The position numbers and the translations under genes were made by a program. The notes beneath the pieces were generated by a model, which saw only the letters and a program-made list of their open reading frames with translations, searched no databases and had not been told where the DNA came from. 64,000 bases of DNA from assembly GCF_001028665.1 (NCBI RefSeq), contig NZ_CP011505.1, positions 558,001 through 622,000 on the forward strand. Reading direction: 5' to 3'. Shown in pieces: positions 47,847 to 56,609 of the stretch (positions are counted from its first letter, which is position 1; the number at the start of each line of letters is the position of its first letter). This DNA comes from Burkholderia pyrrocinia. Lineage in GTDB: Bacteria > Pseudomonadota > Gammaproteobacteria > Burkholderiales > Burkholderiaceae.

Positions 47847-49094
47847 ATGAAAGGACGTCACATCGAGATTCCGTCGGCAGACGGCGGAACGTTTCGCGGC
47901 TACCTGAGCACGCCGGCCGGCGGCAGCGGGCCGGGCATCGTGCTGTGTCACGAGATCTTCGGCGCGAACGCGACCATGCGGGAAACGGCCGACTACTACG
48001 CGGAGGAAGGCTACACGGTGCTGGTGCCCGACCTGTTCTGGCGCCAGTCTCCGGGGATCGAACTCGGCTACGCCGCGGCCGATGCCGAGCGCGCGATGGC
48101 GCTGTATCGCGAATTCGACGAGGACAAGGGCGTCGAGGATATCGGCGCCGCGCTGCGCGTGCTCACGCAACGGCCGGAATGCACGCGCGAAGCCGGCGTG
48201 CTCGGCTACTGCCTCGGCGGCAAGCTCGCGTATCTCGCCGCGTGCCGGCTGTCGGGCGTGGCCGCCGCGGTCAGCTATTACGGCGTCGGCATCGAGCATG
48301 CGCTGGACGAGGCCGCGCACCTGCGCGGGCGGCTCGTGCTGCAGATCGCCGGGCAGGACCGCTTCTGCCCGCCCGACGCGCAGCAGCGTATCGCCGAAGC
48401 GCTGTCCGGGCGCGACGGCGTCGAAGTGTATGTCTATCCGGGCGTCGATCACGCGTTCGCGCGCATCGGCGGCGATCATTTCGACAAGGCCGCCGCGATC
48501 ATGGCGCATCAGCGATCGATCGCCGCGTTCCGCGCCGCGCTCGGCCCGCACTACGACCTCTCCGCGCTGTGGGAGACCCATCTCCAGCACGAATTCGACA
48601 CGCGCAACGTCGACGCGACGATGGCCACGATGGTCGCCGAACCGTACGTCAACCATATTCCGACGCTGACGGGCGGCGTCGGCCACGACGAGCTCAAGCG
48701 CTTCTACACGCATCACTTCGTGCATGCGAATCCGCCCGACACCACGATCACGCCGATCTCGCGCACGGTCGGCGCGAGCCAGATCGTCGACGAGCTGCTG
48801 TTCTGCTTCACGCACACCACCGAGATCGACTGGATGCTGCCGGGCGTCGCGCCGACCGGCAAGCGCGTCGAGATCCCGCTCATCGCGATCGTGCAGTTTC
48901 GCGGCGACAAGCTCTATCACGAACACATCTACTGGGATCAGGCGAGCGTGCTCGTGCAGGTCGGCCTGCTCGATCCGGCCGGCCTGCCGGTCGCGGGCGT
49001 CGAAACGGCCCGCAAGCTGCTCGACGAGACCGTGCCGTCGAACGGCCTGATGCGCCGCTGGCAGGACAGCGAGCCGTCGACGGGCGCGCGTTGA
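47847..49094 (+). CDS. Dienelactone hydrolase fused to a SnoaL-like domain
   Basis: A 415-aa fusion. Residues 1-245 form a dienelactone-hydrolase alpha/beta domain, with GIVLCHEIFGANATMRETAD, the nucleophile elbow GVLGYCLGGKLAY (Cys nucleophile) and VYPGVDHAFARIGG for the catalytic His. Residues about 250-400 form a SnoaL/NTF2-like cone domain: NVDATMATMVAEPYVNHIPT, then VGHDELKRFYTHHFV. Stand-alone SnoaL proteins act in indole and indole-acetate degradation, where they open or isomerise oxidised rings, so a fused hydrolase-isomerase for a lactone or lactam intermediate is plausible. GGAGGG precedes the ATG at 47847. It is first in the operon, with the SDR gene 44 bases downstream. Confidence 0.88.
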   Translation: MKGRHIEIPSADGGTFRGYLSTPAGGSGPGIVLCHEIFGANATMRETADYYAEEGYTVLVPDLFWRQSPGIELGYAAADAERAMALYREFDEDKGVEDIGAALRVLTQRPECTREAGVLGYCLGGKLAYLAACRLSGVAAAVSYYGVGIEHALDEAAHLRGRLVLQIAGQDRFCPPDAQQRIAEALSGRDGVEVYVYPGVDHAFARIGGDHFDKAAAIMAHQRSIAAFRAALGPHYDLSALWETHLQHEFDTRNVDATMATMVAEPYVNHIPTLTGGVGHDELKRFYTHHFVHANPPDTTITPISRTVGASQIVDELLFCFTHTTEIDWMLPGVAPTGKRVEIPLIAIVQFRGDKLYHEHIYWDQASVLVQVGLLDPAGLPVAGVETARKLLDETVPSNGLMRRWQDSEPSTGAR

Positions 49095-49138
49095 CGCGGC
49101 CCTTCCCTCACCTGACGATAGATACCGGGAGATACCCC

Positions 49139-49927
49139 ATGACTGCCCTTGCTGGCAAAGTCGCGATCGTCACCGGCGGCGCCACGCTGATCGGCGCCGC
49201 GGTCGCGCAGGACCTGGCCCGCGCCGGCGCGTGCGTCGCGATCCTCGATCTCGATACGGAGAACGGCGCGCGCGTCGCCGATTCGCTCGGCGAACGCGCG
49301 ATGTTCGTCGCGATCGACATCACCGACGACCGCGCGATCGAGCGTGCGGTATCGGCCATCGCCGAGCGGTTCGGCGCGATCGACGTGCTCGTCAACCTTG
49401 CATGCAGCTACGTCGACAACGGCATCCACGCGACCCGCAACGACTGGCTCGCCGCGATGGACGTGAACGTCGTGTCGGCGGCGATGCTGGCGAAGGCCGT
49501 TCACCCGCACATGGCGCGGCGCGGCGGCGGAGCGATCGTGAACTTCAGTTCGATCTCGGCCCAGTGCGCGCAAACCGGCCGCTGGCTGTATCCGACGTCC
49601 AAGGCGGCGATCCGCCAGCTCACGCGCAGCATGGCGATGGATCTCGCGCCCGATCGCATTCGCGTCAACTCGGTGTCGCCGGGATGGACGTGGTCGCGCG
49701 TGATGGACGAGATGACGCGCGGCGACCGCGCGAAAACCGATCGCGTCGCCGCGCCGTTTCATCTGCTCGGCCGGGTCGGCGATCCGTCGGAGGTCGCGCA
49801 GGTCGTGACGTTCCTGTGCAGCGACGCGGCGAGCTTCGTGACCGGCGCCGACTACGCGGTGGACGGCGGCTATTCCGCGATGGGCCCCGAACAGGCGGTG
49901 CCGGCCATTCCGCGCCTGGCGGAATGA
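49139..49927 (+). CDS. Short-chain dehydrogenase/reductase
   Basis: A 262-aa classical SDR. The NAD(P) motif is VTGGATLIGAAVA (TGxxxxIG form). The catalytic residues are Ser in IVNFSSISAQ and the Tyr-x3-Lys in LYPTSKAAI. The ending SFVTGADYAVDGGYSAMGP is standard. An Asp-rich LDLDTENG after the second strand suggests NAD preference. It resembles the dehydrogenases that act after the flavin monooxygenase in indole/styrene pathways. The second gene of the operon, it lies 61 bases before the monooxygenase gene. Confidence 0.9.
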   Translation: MTALAGKVAIVTGGATLIGAAVAQDLARAGACVAILDLDTENGARVADSLGERAMFVAIDITDDRAIERAVSAIAERFGAIDVLVNLACSYVDNGIHATRNDWLAAMDVNVVSAAMLAKAVHPHMARRGGGAIVNFSSISAQCAQTGRWLYPTSKAAIRQLTRSMAMDLAPDRIRVNSVSPGWTWSRVMDEMTRGDRAKTDRVAAPFHLLGRVGDPSEVAQVVTFLCSDAASFVTGADYAVDGGYSAMGPEQAVPAIPRLAE

Positions 49928-49988
49928 CCGCCCGCCGCCGCTTCCCGCAACCATTCCGGCCGGATTCCGGCCACCCGAGGACACTCTC

Positions 49989-51227
49989 ATGAGACGCATC
50001 GCTATCGTCGGCGCCGGCCAGTCCGGCCTGCAACTCGCCTTCGCCCTGCTCGACCAGGGCTACCACGTCACGCTCGCGACCAACCGCGACGCGGAGCAGA
50101 TCCGCGCCGGCAAGGTCATGTCGAGCCAGTGCATGTTCCATACCTCGCTGCAGATCGAGCGCGATCTCGGCCTGAACACCTGGGAGGAAGCGTGCCCGTC
50201 CGTCGAAGGCATCGGCATCGCGGTGCCGCACCCGGACGGCAACGGCCGCAAGGCGATCGACTGGTCGTCGCGGCTGACCCGCTATGCGCAGTCCGTCGAC
50301 CAGCGCGTGAAGATGGCCGACTGGCTCGACGGCGTTCGGCGCCGCGGCGCGGACGTACGCATCTGCGACGTCGGCGTGCCCGAACTCGAGGAACTGGCGC
50401 GCAGCCACGATCTCGTGCTGCTCGCGGCCGGCAAGGGCGAAATCGTCAACCTGCTCGGCCGCGACGACGCGCGCAGCGCGTTCGACCGCCCGCAACGCGC
50501 GCTGGCCCTCACCTACGTGAAAGGGATGACGCCGAGCCAGCCGTATTCGCGCGTGCGCTTCAACCTGCTGCCCGGCATCGGCGAGTACTTCGTGTTCCCC
50601 GCGCTGACCACGACGGGCCCATGCGAAATCATGGTGTTCGAAGGCATTCCGGGCGGCCCGCTCGACTGCTGGGCCGACGTGAAGACGCCCGAGCAGCACC
50701 TCGACAGGAGCCTGTCGTTCCTGCAGCAGTATCTGCCGTGGGAATTCGAGCGCTGCCGCGACGTCGAGCTCACCGACCCGAACGGCACGCTGTCCGGGCG
50801 CTTTGCGCCGACGGTGCGCAAGCCGTTCTTCCGGCTGCCGTCGGGCCGCACGATCTTCGGGATGGCCGATGCGGTGGTGGTCAACGATCCGATCACCGGA
50901 CAGGGCTCGAACAACGCCGCGAAATGCGCGAAGGCGTATTTCGACGCAATCGTCGCACGCGATGCCGCGCCGTTTGGCGAGGACTGGATGCAGCAGACGT
51001 TCGAAGGCTATTGGGCCTACGCGCAGCATGTCGTGCGCTGGACCAACTCGCTGCTCACGCCGCCGCCGCCGCACATTCTCGAACTGCTCGGCGCGGCCGG
51101 TCAGCTGCCGTCGCTCGCCGCCGCGCTCGTCGACGGCTTCGACGATCCGCGCCGGTTCTCGCCGTGGTGGTTCGAGCCGTCGGCGTGCGCGGCGCTGATC
51201 CGCGAACACAGTACCCGTTCGGAGTAA
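49989..51227 (+). CDS. Styrene/indole-type FAD-dependent monooxygenase (StyA-like)
   Basis: A 412-aa oxygenase of the two-component styrene monooxygenase family. The FAD-binding MRRIAIVGAGQSGLQLAFAL starts at the first residue. SSQCMFHTSLQIERDLGLN, ADWLDGVRRRGADV and DPITGQGSNNAAKCAKAY match StyA and indole-epoxidising homologues. It should epoxidise an aromatic double bond, using reduced FAD supplied by the flavin reductase encoded 5 bases downstream. With the SDR, SnoaL-type and AraC neighbours, indole rather than styrene is the more likely natural substrate. No styrene oxide isomerase gene is present, which also argues against a classical sty operon. Confidence 0.92.
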   Translation: MRRIAIVGAGQSGLQLAFALLDQGYHVTLATNRDAEQIRAGKVMSSQCMFHTSLQIERDLGLNTWEEACPSVEGIGIAVPHPDGNGRKAIDWSSRLTRYAQSVDQRVKMADWLDGVRRRGADVRICDVGVPELEELARSHDLVLLAAGKGEIVNLLGRDDARSAFDRPQRALALTYVKGMTPSQPYSRVRFNLLPGIGEYFVFPALTTTGPCEIMVFEGIPGGPLDCWADVKTPEQHLDRSLSFLQQYLPWEFERCRDVELTDPNGTLSGRFAPTVRKPFFRLPSGRTIFGMADAVVVNDPITGQGSNNAAKCAKAYFDAIVARDAAPFGEDWMQQTFEGYWAYAQHVVRWTNSLLTPPPPHILELLGAAGQLPSLAAALVDGFDDPRRFSPWWFEPSACAALIREHSTRSE

Positions 51228-51232
51228 CCGAC

Positions 51233-51760
51233 ATGGAAACGACCGTTACCTGCAGCCCGACCATCGACCCGAAGCAGTTGCGTGCCGCGTTCGGGCAGTT
51301 CCCGACCGGCGTCACCGTGATCACCACGTGCGCGGCGGACGGACGCAAGGTGGGCCTCACCGCCAACTCGTTCTCGTCGCTGTCGCTGGATCCGCCGCTC
51401 GTGCTGTGGAGCCTGCGCAAGGTGGCGCCGAGCCGGCCGGATTTCGTCGCGGCCACCCATTTCGCGATCAATATCCTCGCGCACGACCAGATCGACCTGT
51501 CGCGCCGCTTCGCGACGCCCAGCGTCGACAAGTTCGACGGCGTGCTTCACGTGGATTCGGACAGCGGCGGCGTGCCCTGCCTCGACGGCGCGAGCGCGCG
51601 TTTCGTGTGCCGCAACGTCGGTCATTACGAAGGCGGCGATCACCTGCTCTTCATCGGCGAGATCGAGCAGTTCGACGCGTTCGGCAAGGCGCCGCTCGTG
51701 TTTCATGCCGGCCAGTATCGTGCGATCGCCGATCACCCCGATCTTTCACGCGCCATTTGA
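51233..51760 (+). CDS. NADH:flavin reductase component (StyB/HpaC-like)
   Basis: A 175-aa flavin reductase. FGQFPTGVTVITTCAADG and GLTANSFSSLSLDPPLVLWSL are the family's flavin-binding motifs, and FVCRNVGHYEGGDHLLFIGEI the C-terminal half. It supplies reduced FAD to the monooxygenase whose stop lies 5 bases upstream, forming a two-component system. Confidence 0.93.
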   Translation: METTVTCSPTIDPKQLRAAFGQFPTGVTVITTCAADGRKVGLTANSFSSLSLDPPLVLWSLRKVAPSRPDFVAATHFAINILAHDQIDLSRRFATPSVDKFDGVLHVDSDSGGVPCLDGASARFVCRNVGHYEGGDHLLFIGEIEQFDAFGKAPLVFHAGQYRAIADHPDLSRAI

Positions 51761-51796
51761 TTAGTTATACAAATAAATATCCAGGAGGTGGTGAAC

Positions 51797-52753
51797 ATGA
51801 AATTCGGCTCTCGCCTGCTCGTCGTCGCAGGCCTCGCGATCGCCGGCATGGCCGGTCACGCGCCGGCCCACGCGGCCGACCTGCCGCCGGTCAACCTCGG
51901 CATGACCAGTTTCCTCGACGGGATGCCGCCGGCCGGCTCCGGCTGGTACGGCACGCAGTACCTGCAGTACTACACGGCCGGCCGCATCAACGACAATGCC
52001 GGCAACAAGGTCGGCCTGCCGAAGCAGGACATCGACCTGTTCGCGGGCTTGAGCCAGCTCGTCTATCAGTCGCCGCTGACGTTCGCCGGCATGCATCCGG
52101 GCCTCGACGTGATCCTGCCGTGGATCGCGTCCGCGCGCACCGACGACGGCATCGGCAACGTCGCGCTGAATGCGCGTGCCGGTTTCGGCGATCTGCTGAT
52201 CGGCCCGTTCATCCAGTTCGACCCGGTGATGGGCGCGCAGGGCCCGCGCTTCGCGCAGCGCGTGGAATTCCAGTTCATCGCGCCGACCGGCGCGTACGAT
52301 CCGGCGCGCGCGATCAACCCGGGCAGTCATTTCTGGTCGTTCGACCCATACTGGGCGGCGACGCTGTGGCTGACGCCGAAATGGACCGTGTCGTGGCGCC
52401 TGCACTATCTGTGGAACGCGACCAACCATCAGCCGGCCACGTCGCTCGGCCCCGACGTGACGTCGACGCAGGCTGGCCAGGCGATCCATGCGAACTTCGC
52501 GACCGAGTATGAAGTGCGCCCGGGCCTGCGGCTGGGGCTCAACGGCTACTGGCTGCGCCAGACCACCGACATGAAGGAAAACGGGCAGGACGTGCCCGGC
52601 ACGCGCGAGGCCGTGCTGGCGATCGGCCCGGGCGCAATGTATAGCTTCTCGCCGCACGATCACCTGCTGTTCAACACGTACTTCGAGGTCCATGCGCGCA
52701 ACCGGCCGCAGGGGACGCGGATGGTGCTGCGTTATGTGCATCACTTCCAGTGA
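51797..52753 (+). CDS. Outer-membrane channel of the phenol meta-pathway (SphA/COG4313) family
   Basis: A 318-aa protein with a signal peptide ending near HAPAHAA. The mature sequence is a beta-barrel-like run with aromatic girdle residues, PPVNLGMTSFLDGMPPAGSG at its start and VLRYVHHFQ at the end. This family is found in catabolic operons for phenol, styrene and similar aromatics and is thought to help hydrophobic substrates cross the outer membrane. Start 51797 is chosen because GGAGG lies 8 bases upstream; a GTG at 51788 is in frame but overlaps the ribosome-binding site. It is the last gene of the operon, after a 36-base gap. Confidence 0.85.
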   Translation: MKFGSRLLVVAGLAIAGMAGHAPAHAADLPPVNLGMTSFLDGMPPAGSGWYGTQYLQYYTAGRINDNAGNKVGLPKQDIDLFAGLSQLVYQSPLTFAGMHPGLDVILPWIASARTDDGIGNVALNARAGFGDLLIGPFIQFDPVMGAQGPRFAQRVEFQFIAPTGAYDPARAINPGSHFWSFDPYWAATLWLTPKWTVSWRLHYLWNATNHQPATSLGPDVTSTQAGQAIHANFATEYEVRPGLRLGLNGYWLRQTTDMKENGQDVPGTREAVLAIGPGAMYSFSPHDHLLFNTYFEVHARNRPQGTRMVLRYVHHFQ

Positions 52754-52890
52754 TGCCCGCGACCGGATGAACGGGCCGAATCGCTATCATCAGACGAAAG
52801 CAATGCGGGCTGCCGGCATGGACGCGCCTGTCCTATAGTTTTTGGACAAGGCAAGGAAAGAAATCCGTCACGAACACGGAGGGACGCGCG

Positions 52891-54153
52891 ATGGTTACTT
52901 CACCACTCTCCCGGTTCGTGTCGAGCGCGGCGAAACGGCTGGTGCACGGCATGGTTGCCTTCGCACCGGCCGCGATCATCGGCATCGCGCTGTCCTCGTG
53001 CGGCGGCGACAGTTCGCCGACGTCCGGCGGGCCCGCGTTCGCCAACGCGGCGCGCCCGCAGATCAACGCATTGCTCGCGGACACGATGACGTCCGGCGCG
53101 GTCGTCTATGTGCAATCGCCGCAGGGCAACTGGCTCGAATCGTTTGGAACGGCCGTGCGAGGCACGAACACGCCGATACCGACGAACGCGCACTTTCGCG
53201 TCGGCAGCGTGACGAAGACGTGGACCGGCACCGTGATCCTGCAACTCGTACAGGAAGGCAGGCTGAGCCTGGACGACACCGTCGGCAAGTACGTCGCCAA
53301 CGTGCCCAACGGCAATACGATCACGATCGGGCAGTTGCTGACGATGCGCAGCGGCCTCTATAACTACTCGACCAATCTCGCGTTCAACCAGACGCTCGAT
53401 TCGCAGCCGGACAAGGTGTGGAGCACGGCGGAACTGCTGAATATCGCCGAAGGCCAGCCGGTCTATTTCGCGCCGGGCGCCGATTTTCGCTACTCGAACA
53501 CGAACACGGTGCTGCTCGGGCTCATCATCGAGCAACTCACCGGCATGCCCGCGGCCGATGCAATGAACGCGCGTCTTTTCGTGCCGCTCGGCCTGGCCCA
53601 TACGTTCCTGCCGCCGCAGCAGAATACGGCGTTGCCGGCGCCCGCGCCGCAGGGCTATCAATGGGGCACCAATGCGGAGACGACCAACAGCGACGCGCTG
53701 TCGCCCGAACGCCAGGCGGCCGCGAAAAACGGCACGCTGCAACCGACGAACGTGACGAACGTCAATACGTCGTGGGCGTGGACGGCCGGCTCCGGCATTT
53801 CAACCGTGACGGAACTGGCCGCCTACGTGCAGTGGATGGTCGGCGGCGGCTACCTGAACGCCGACCTGCAGGCGCAACGGCTCGCCAGCTGCACGCCGCT
53901 CGATCCGTCCGACCCGAGGTCGGCCAGCTACTGCATGGGCCTGGCCAAATTCGGCACGTTCTACGGGCACACGGGCGAGATACCGGGCTTCAATACCTTC
54001 ATGGGCTACGACCCGGCAACGAAAACGACGATCGTCGCGTGGGCGACCACGGCTGCCGCGCCCGACGGGCGCGCGCCGGCCAACGTGATCGCGCAGATCG
54101 TCATGGGCGAGCTCAGCAAGGCAGCGGAAGTGCCGAGCGAGGGACGGCCATGA
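52891..54153 (+). CDS. Serine beta-lactamase/carboxypeptidase-like lipoprotein
   Basis: A 420-aa protein of the beta-lactamase (class C/DD-peptidase/esterase EstB) superfamily. A signal with lipobox-like IIGIALSSC predicts lipid attachment. The catalytic S106-V-T-K109 lies in HFRVGSVTKTW. The second motif is the Tyr of FRYSNTN, and the third is the HTG in YGHTGEIPGF. The phrase ISTVTELAAYVQWMV is typical of the family. It may act as a D,D-carboxypeptidase, esterase or peptide hydrolase; the sequence does not distinguish. GGAGG-like GGAGGGACGCGCG precedes the ATG. The gene is separate from the operon before it (137-base gap). Confidence 0.88.
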   Translation: MVTSPLSRFVSSAAKRLVHGMVAFAPAAIIGIALSSCGGDSSPTSGGPAFANAARPQINALLADTMTSGAVVYVQSPQGNWLESFGTAVRGTNTPIPTNAHFRVGSVTKTWTGTVILQLVQEGRLSLDDTVGKYVANVPNGNTITIGQLLTMRSGLYNYSTNLAFNQTLDSQPDKVWSTAELLNIAEGQPVYFAPGADFRYSNTNTVLLGLIIEQLTGMPAADAMNARLFVPLGLAHTFLPPQQNTALPAPAPQGYQWGTNAETTNSDALSPERQAAAKNGTLQPTNVTNVNTSWAWTAGSGISTVTELAAYVQWMVGGGYLNADLQAQRLASCTPLDPSDPRSASYCMGLAKFGTFYGHTGEIPGFNTFMGYDPATKTTIVAWATTAAAPDGRAPANVIAQIVMGELSKAAEVPSEGRP

Positions 54154-54581
54154 CGCGGTAAGGCGGACCCGGCCTGCTTCGCCGCCGGCTTGCCGCTGCT
54201 TGCTTGTTCATGTTTCCCCCGGCCTTGATCATGCGTGACTGGCCTGTTTTCAGTATTGTCGGGCAGTCAGTCGCTTGAACTGGATTAATTCAGCGGCAGG
54301 CGTTCATCGTATTTCCGTCGCTGTTGGCCGCGCCGGCGCAATGCCGGCAACGGCCTTCAGGGATAGCAGTAGGGGGCAGCCGATAAAGGCGGTGGACTAC
54401 GGCTTGTTCCATGGCCAACCATGGGTCCAGGATGCATTGACGCCGCTATGGTCAACCTGTCTCGCGGCGCCGCCTGGGGAGGGAGCCTCCATGAAGCCTG
54501 TTGCCGTGCCGGCCGACGCGTATGTCAGGGCCGGCACGCAAGAACCTTGTCGACGCATGCGAATCGGCGCGCGTCCGCCGC
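54154..54581. other. Convergent intergenic region
   Basis: About 430 bases between the beta-lactamase-like gene and tadC, which converge. Short frames are present but none looks real. No tadD gene is found here, although many Tad operons have one after tadC. Confidence 0.45.
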
Positions 54582-55562
54582 TCACGGCGCGATGCTGACG
54601 AACGTCGGCAACAGCACGCGATAGACGTGAATCATCGCCGGCCCGAGCAGCACCATCATCAGCGCCGGAAAGATGCAGAAGATCAGCGGGAACAGCAGCT
54701 TCAGCGCGATCTTCGCGGCACGCTCCTCCGCGCGCATCCGCCGCCGCGTGCGCAGCATGTCCGACAGCACGCGCAGCGATTCGCTGATGCTCGTGCCGAA
54801 GCGGTCGGCCTGGATCAGCATCGCGCAGAACGACTCGATGTCCTCGACGCCGGTGCGCAGCGCGAGATTGCGCAGCGCCGTCTCCTTCGTGAAGCCGGAA
54901 CGCATCTCGAGCAGCAGCAGGTCGAGTTCGCTCGCGACCACCACGCTGCTGAACCGCAGCTCCTCGCTCACCTTCATCAGCGCCGCATCGAGCCCGAGCC
55001 CCGCTTCGACGCACACCGTCAGCAGGTCGAGCGCGTCCGGAAAATCCTCGAAGATCTTCTGCTGGCGCACCTTGACCCGCTGCGACAGCACGATGTTCGG
55101 GATGTAGTAGCCGATCCCGGCGAGCACCACGAGGATGACCGACAACAGCGCGCGCTCGTCGCCGAGCTCGGTCGTGATCAGCGCCAGCAGCGCCACGCAC
55201 GGCAACGCGAGCGCGAGCATCGTCTTCGCGGTGAAATACAGCGCGGCCGCGCTCGGGCTGCGCCATCCGGCATTCATGAGCCGGATCCGCAGCGGCGAAT
55301 TCTCCCAGCCGTCCTTCGGCACCGACAGCTTCGAGATCGGGGTGGACAGATCGACCAGCTTCGCGACCCAGCGCGACGCCACGTCGTCGCCGTCGCCCGG
55401 GCCCGCAACTGCACCCGTGCCCCCACCGGCCCCGCCGGCCTGCTGGAGCCGGCGCTGGATACTGCGCGGCGCGAACAGCAGCATCGCGACGAGCACGCCG
55501 CCGGCCACGAAGATGAACAAGCCGCCCAGCATCACGGCCTGGACCACGCTCAGGTTTTGCAT
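54582..55562 (-). CDS. tadC: Tad pilus inner-membrane platform protein TadC
   Basis: A 326-aa GspF-type membrane protein. The cytoplasmic domain has FEDFPDALDLLTVCVEAGLG and the C-terminal helices PLIFCIFPALMMVLLGPAMI. With TadB it forms the platform that assembles Flp pilin using TadA energy. A Gly/Ala-rich linker near residues 40-56 is unusual but harmless. The ATG lies 36 bases after the tadB stop. This is the distal gene of the operon in the window. Confidence 0.92.
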   Translation of the reverse strand: MQNLSVVQAVMLGGLFIFVAGGVLVAMLLFAPRSIQRRLQQAGGAGGGTGAVAGPGDGDDVASRWVAKLVDLSTPISKLSVPKDGWENSPLRIRLMNAGWRSPSAAALYFTAKTMLALALPCVALLALITTELGDERALLSVILVVLAGIGYYIPNIVLSQRVKVRQQKIFEDFPDALDLLTVCVEAGLGLDAALMKVSEELRFSSVVVASELDLLLLEMRSGFTKETALRNLALRTGVEDIESFCAMLIQADRFGTSISESLRVLSDMLRTRRRMRAEERAAKIALKLLFPLIFCIFPALMMVLLGPAMIHVYRVLLPTFVSIAP

Positions 55563-55598
55563 GACAGCCTCGCAACGGTTCGTTATACGATTTGCGCG

Positions 55599-56576
55599 TC
55601 AAACGCGAATCCGGACAATGCGGCGGATCCAGAACAGGCCGAACAGCATCGACACCAGCATCGTGCCGACCATCCTGATCCCCGCCGGATCCTCCCAGAG
55701 CACGGACAGGAACTCGCGATTCACCAGCGCCATCACCGCGGCGGTGCCGAACGGCAGCAGCCCGAGAATCCACGCCGACAGCCGCCCTTCCGCCGACAGC
55801 ACGCGCACCTTGTCGAACAGCTTGAAGCGCTCGCGGATCAGCCCTGCGATGCTGTCGAGCAGCTCGGCCAGGTTGCCGCCGGTCTCGCGCTGGATCAGCA
55901 CCGCGATCACGAAGTAGCGCAGGTCCTGCACCGGCACGCGCGTCGCGAGGTTCATCAGCGCGTCGTGCAGCGACACGCCGTAGTTGACTTCGTCGAACGT
56001 GATCCGGAACTCGCCGCCCATCGGATCGGGAAACTCTTCGCCGACCATCCCGAGCGTGCCCGTGAACGAATGACCGGAACGCAGCGCGCGCGCGATCATG
56101 TCGCAGATGTCCGGCAATTGCCGCTCGAGCCTGAGCATCCGGCGCGCACGGCGGCGCATCACGTACATTGTCGGCACGCACGCGGCAAACAGCGCGACCG
56201 GCAACGCGGCGAGCTGCGGCAACGTGGCGAAGCTCATCACGAGCCACGCGAATGCCCCGAATACCGCGCTGAGCACGATCAGCTTCGGGAGCGTCCAGTC
56301 GAGGCCCGATTGCTGGAGCACGAGATCGAGCGAGTGCACGCGCGGCATGCGCAGCAGCAGCCGGTCGAACGGCTTCGATTCGTCGAGCATCCGTTTCTTC
56401 AGGATCGACAGCCGCTCCTGCTGCACGTTGCCGCCGGCCGACATCGCGCGAATGCGCGATTCGATCCGGCGCGCGGCGGTGCCGTGCCGCGCGTTCCACC
56501 ATTGATAGACGCCTTCGATCGCGAGCACGACCGCGACGAAGGTGAGAATCACAAAACCGTAAAAGATCGTGTTCAT
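55599..56576 (-). CDS. tadB: Tad pilus inner-membrane platform protein TadB
   Basis: A 325-aa GspF-type protein paired with TadC. It has an N-terminal membrane anchor, then RLERQLPDICDMIARALRSG, ETGGNLAELLDSIAGLIRERF and C-terminal helices. GGGGAGG precedes the ATG at 56576. It lies 33 bases after tadA in the operon. Confidence 0.92.
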   Translation of the reverse strand: MNTIFYGFVILTFVAVVLAIEGVYQWWNARHGTAARRIESRIRAMSAGGNVQQERLSILKKRMLDESKPFDRLLLRMPRVHSLDLVLQQSGLDWTLPKLIVLSAVFGAFAWLVMSFATLPQLAALPVALFAACVPTMYVMRRRARRMLRLERQLPDICDMIARALRSGHSFTGTLGMVGEEFPDPMGGEFRITFDEVNYGVSLHDALMNLATRVPVQDLRYFVIAVLIQRETGGNLAELLDSIAGLIRERFKLFDKVRVLSAEGRLSAWILGLLPFGTAAVMALVNREFLSVLWEDPAGIRMVGTMLVSMLFGLFWIRRIVRIRV

Positions 56577-56609
56577 GTAGCCTCCCCGGCAGCAAACGGC
56601 GCCATGTCG

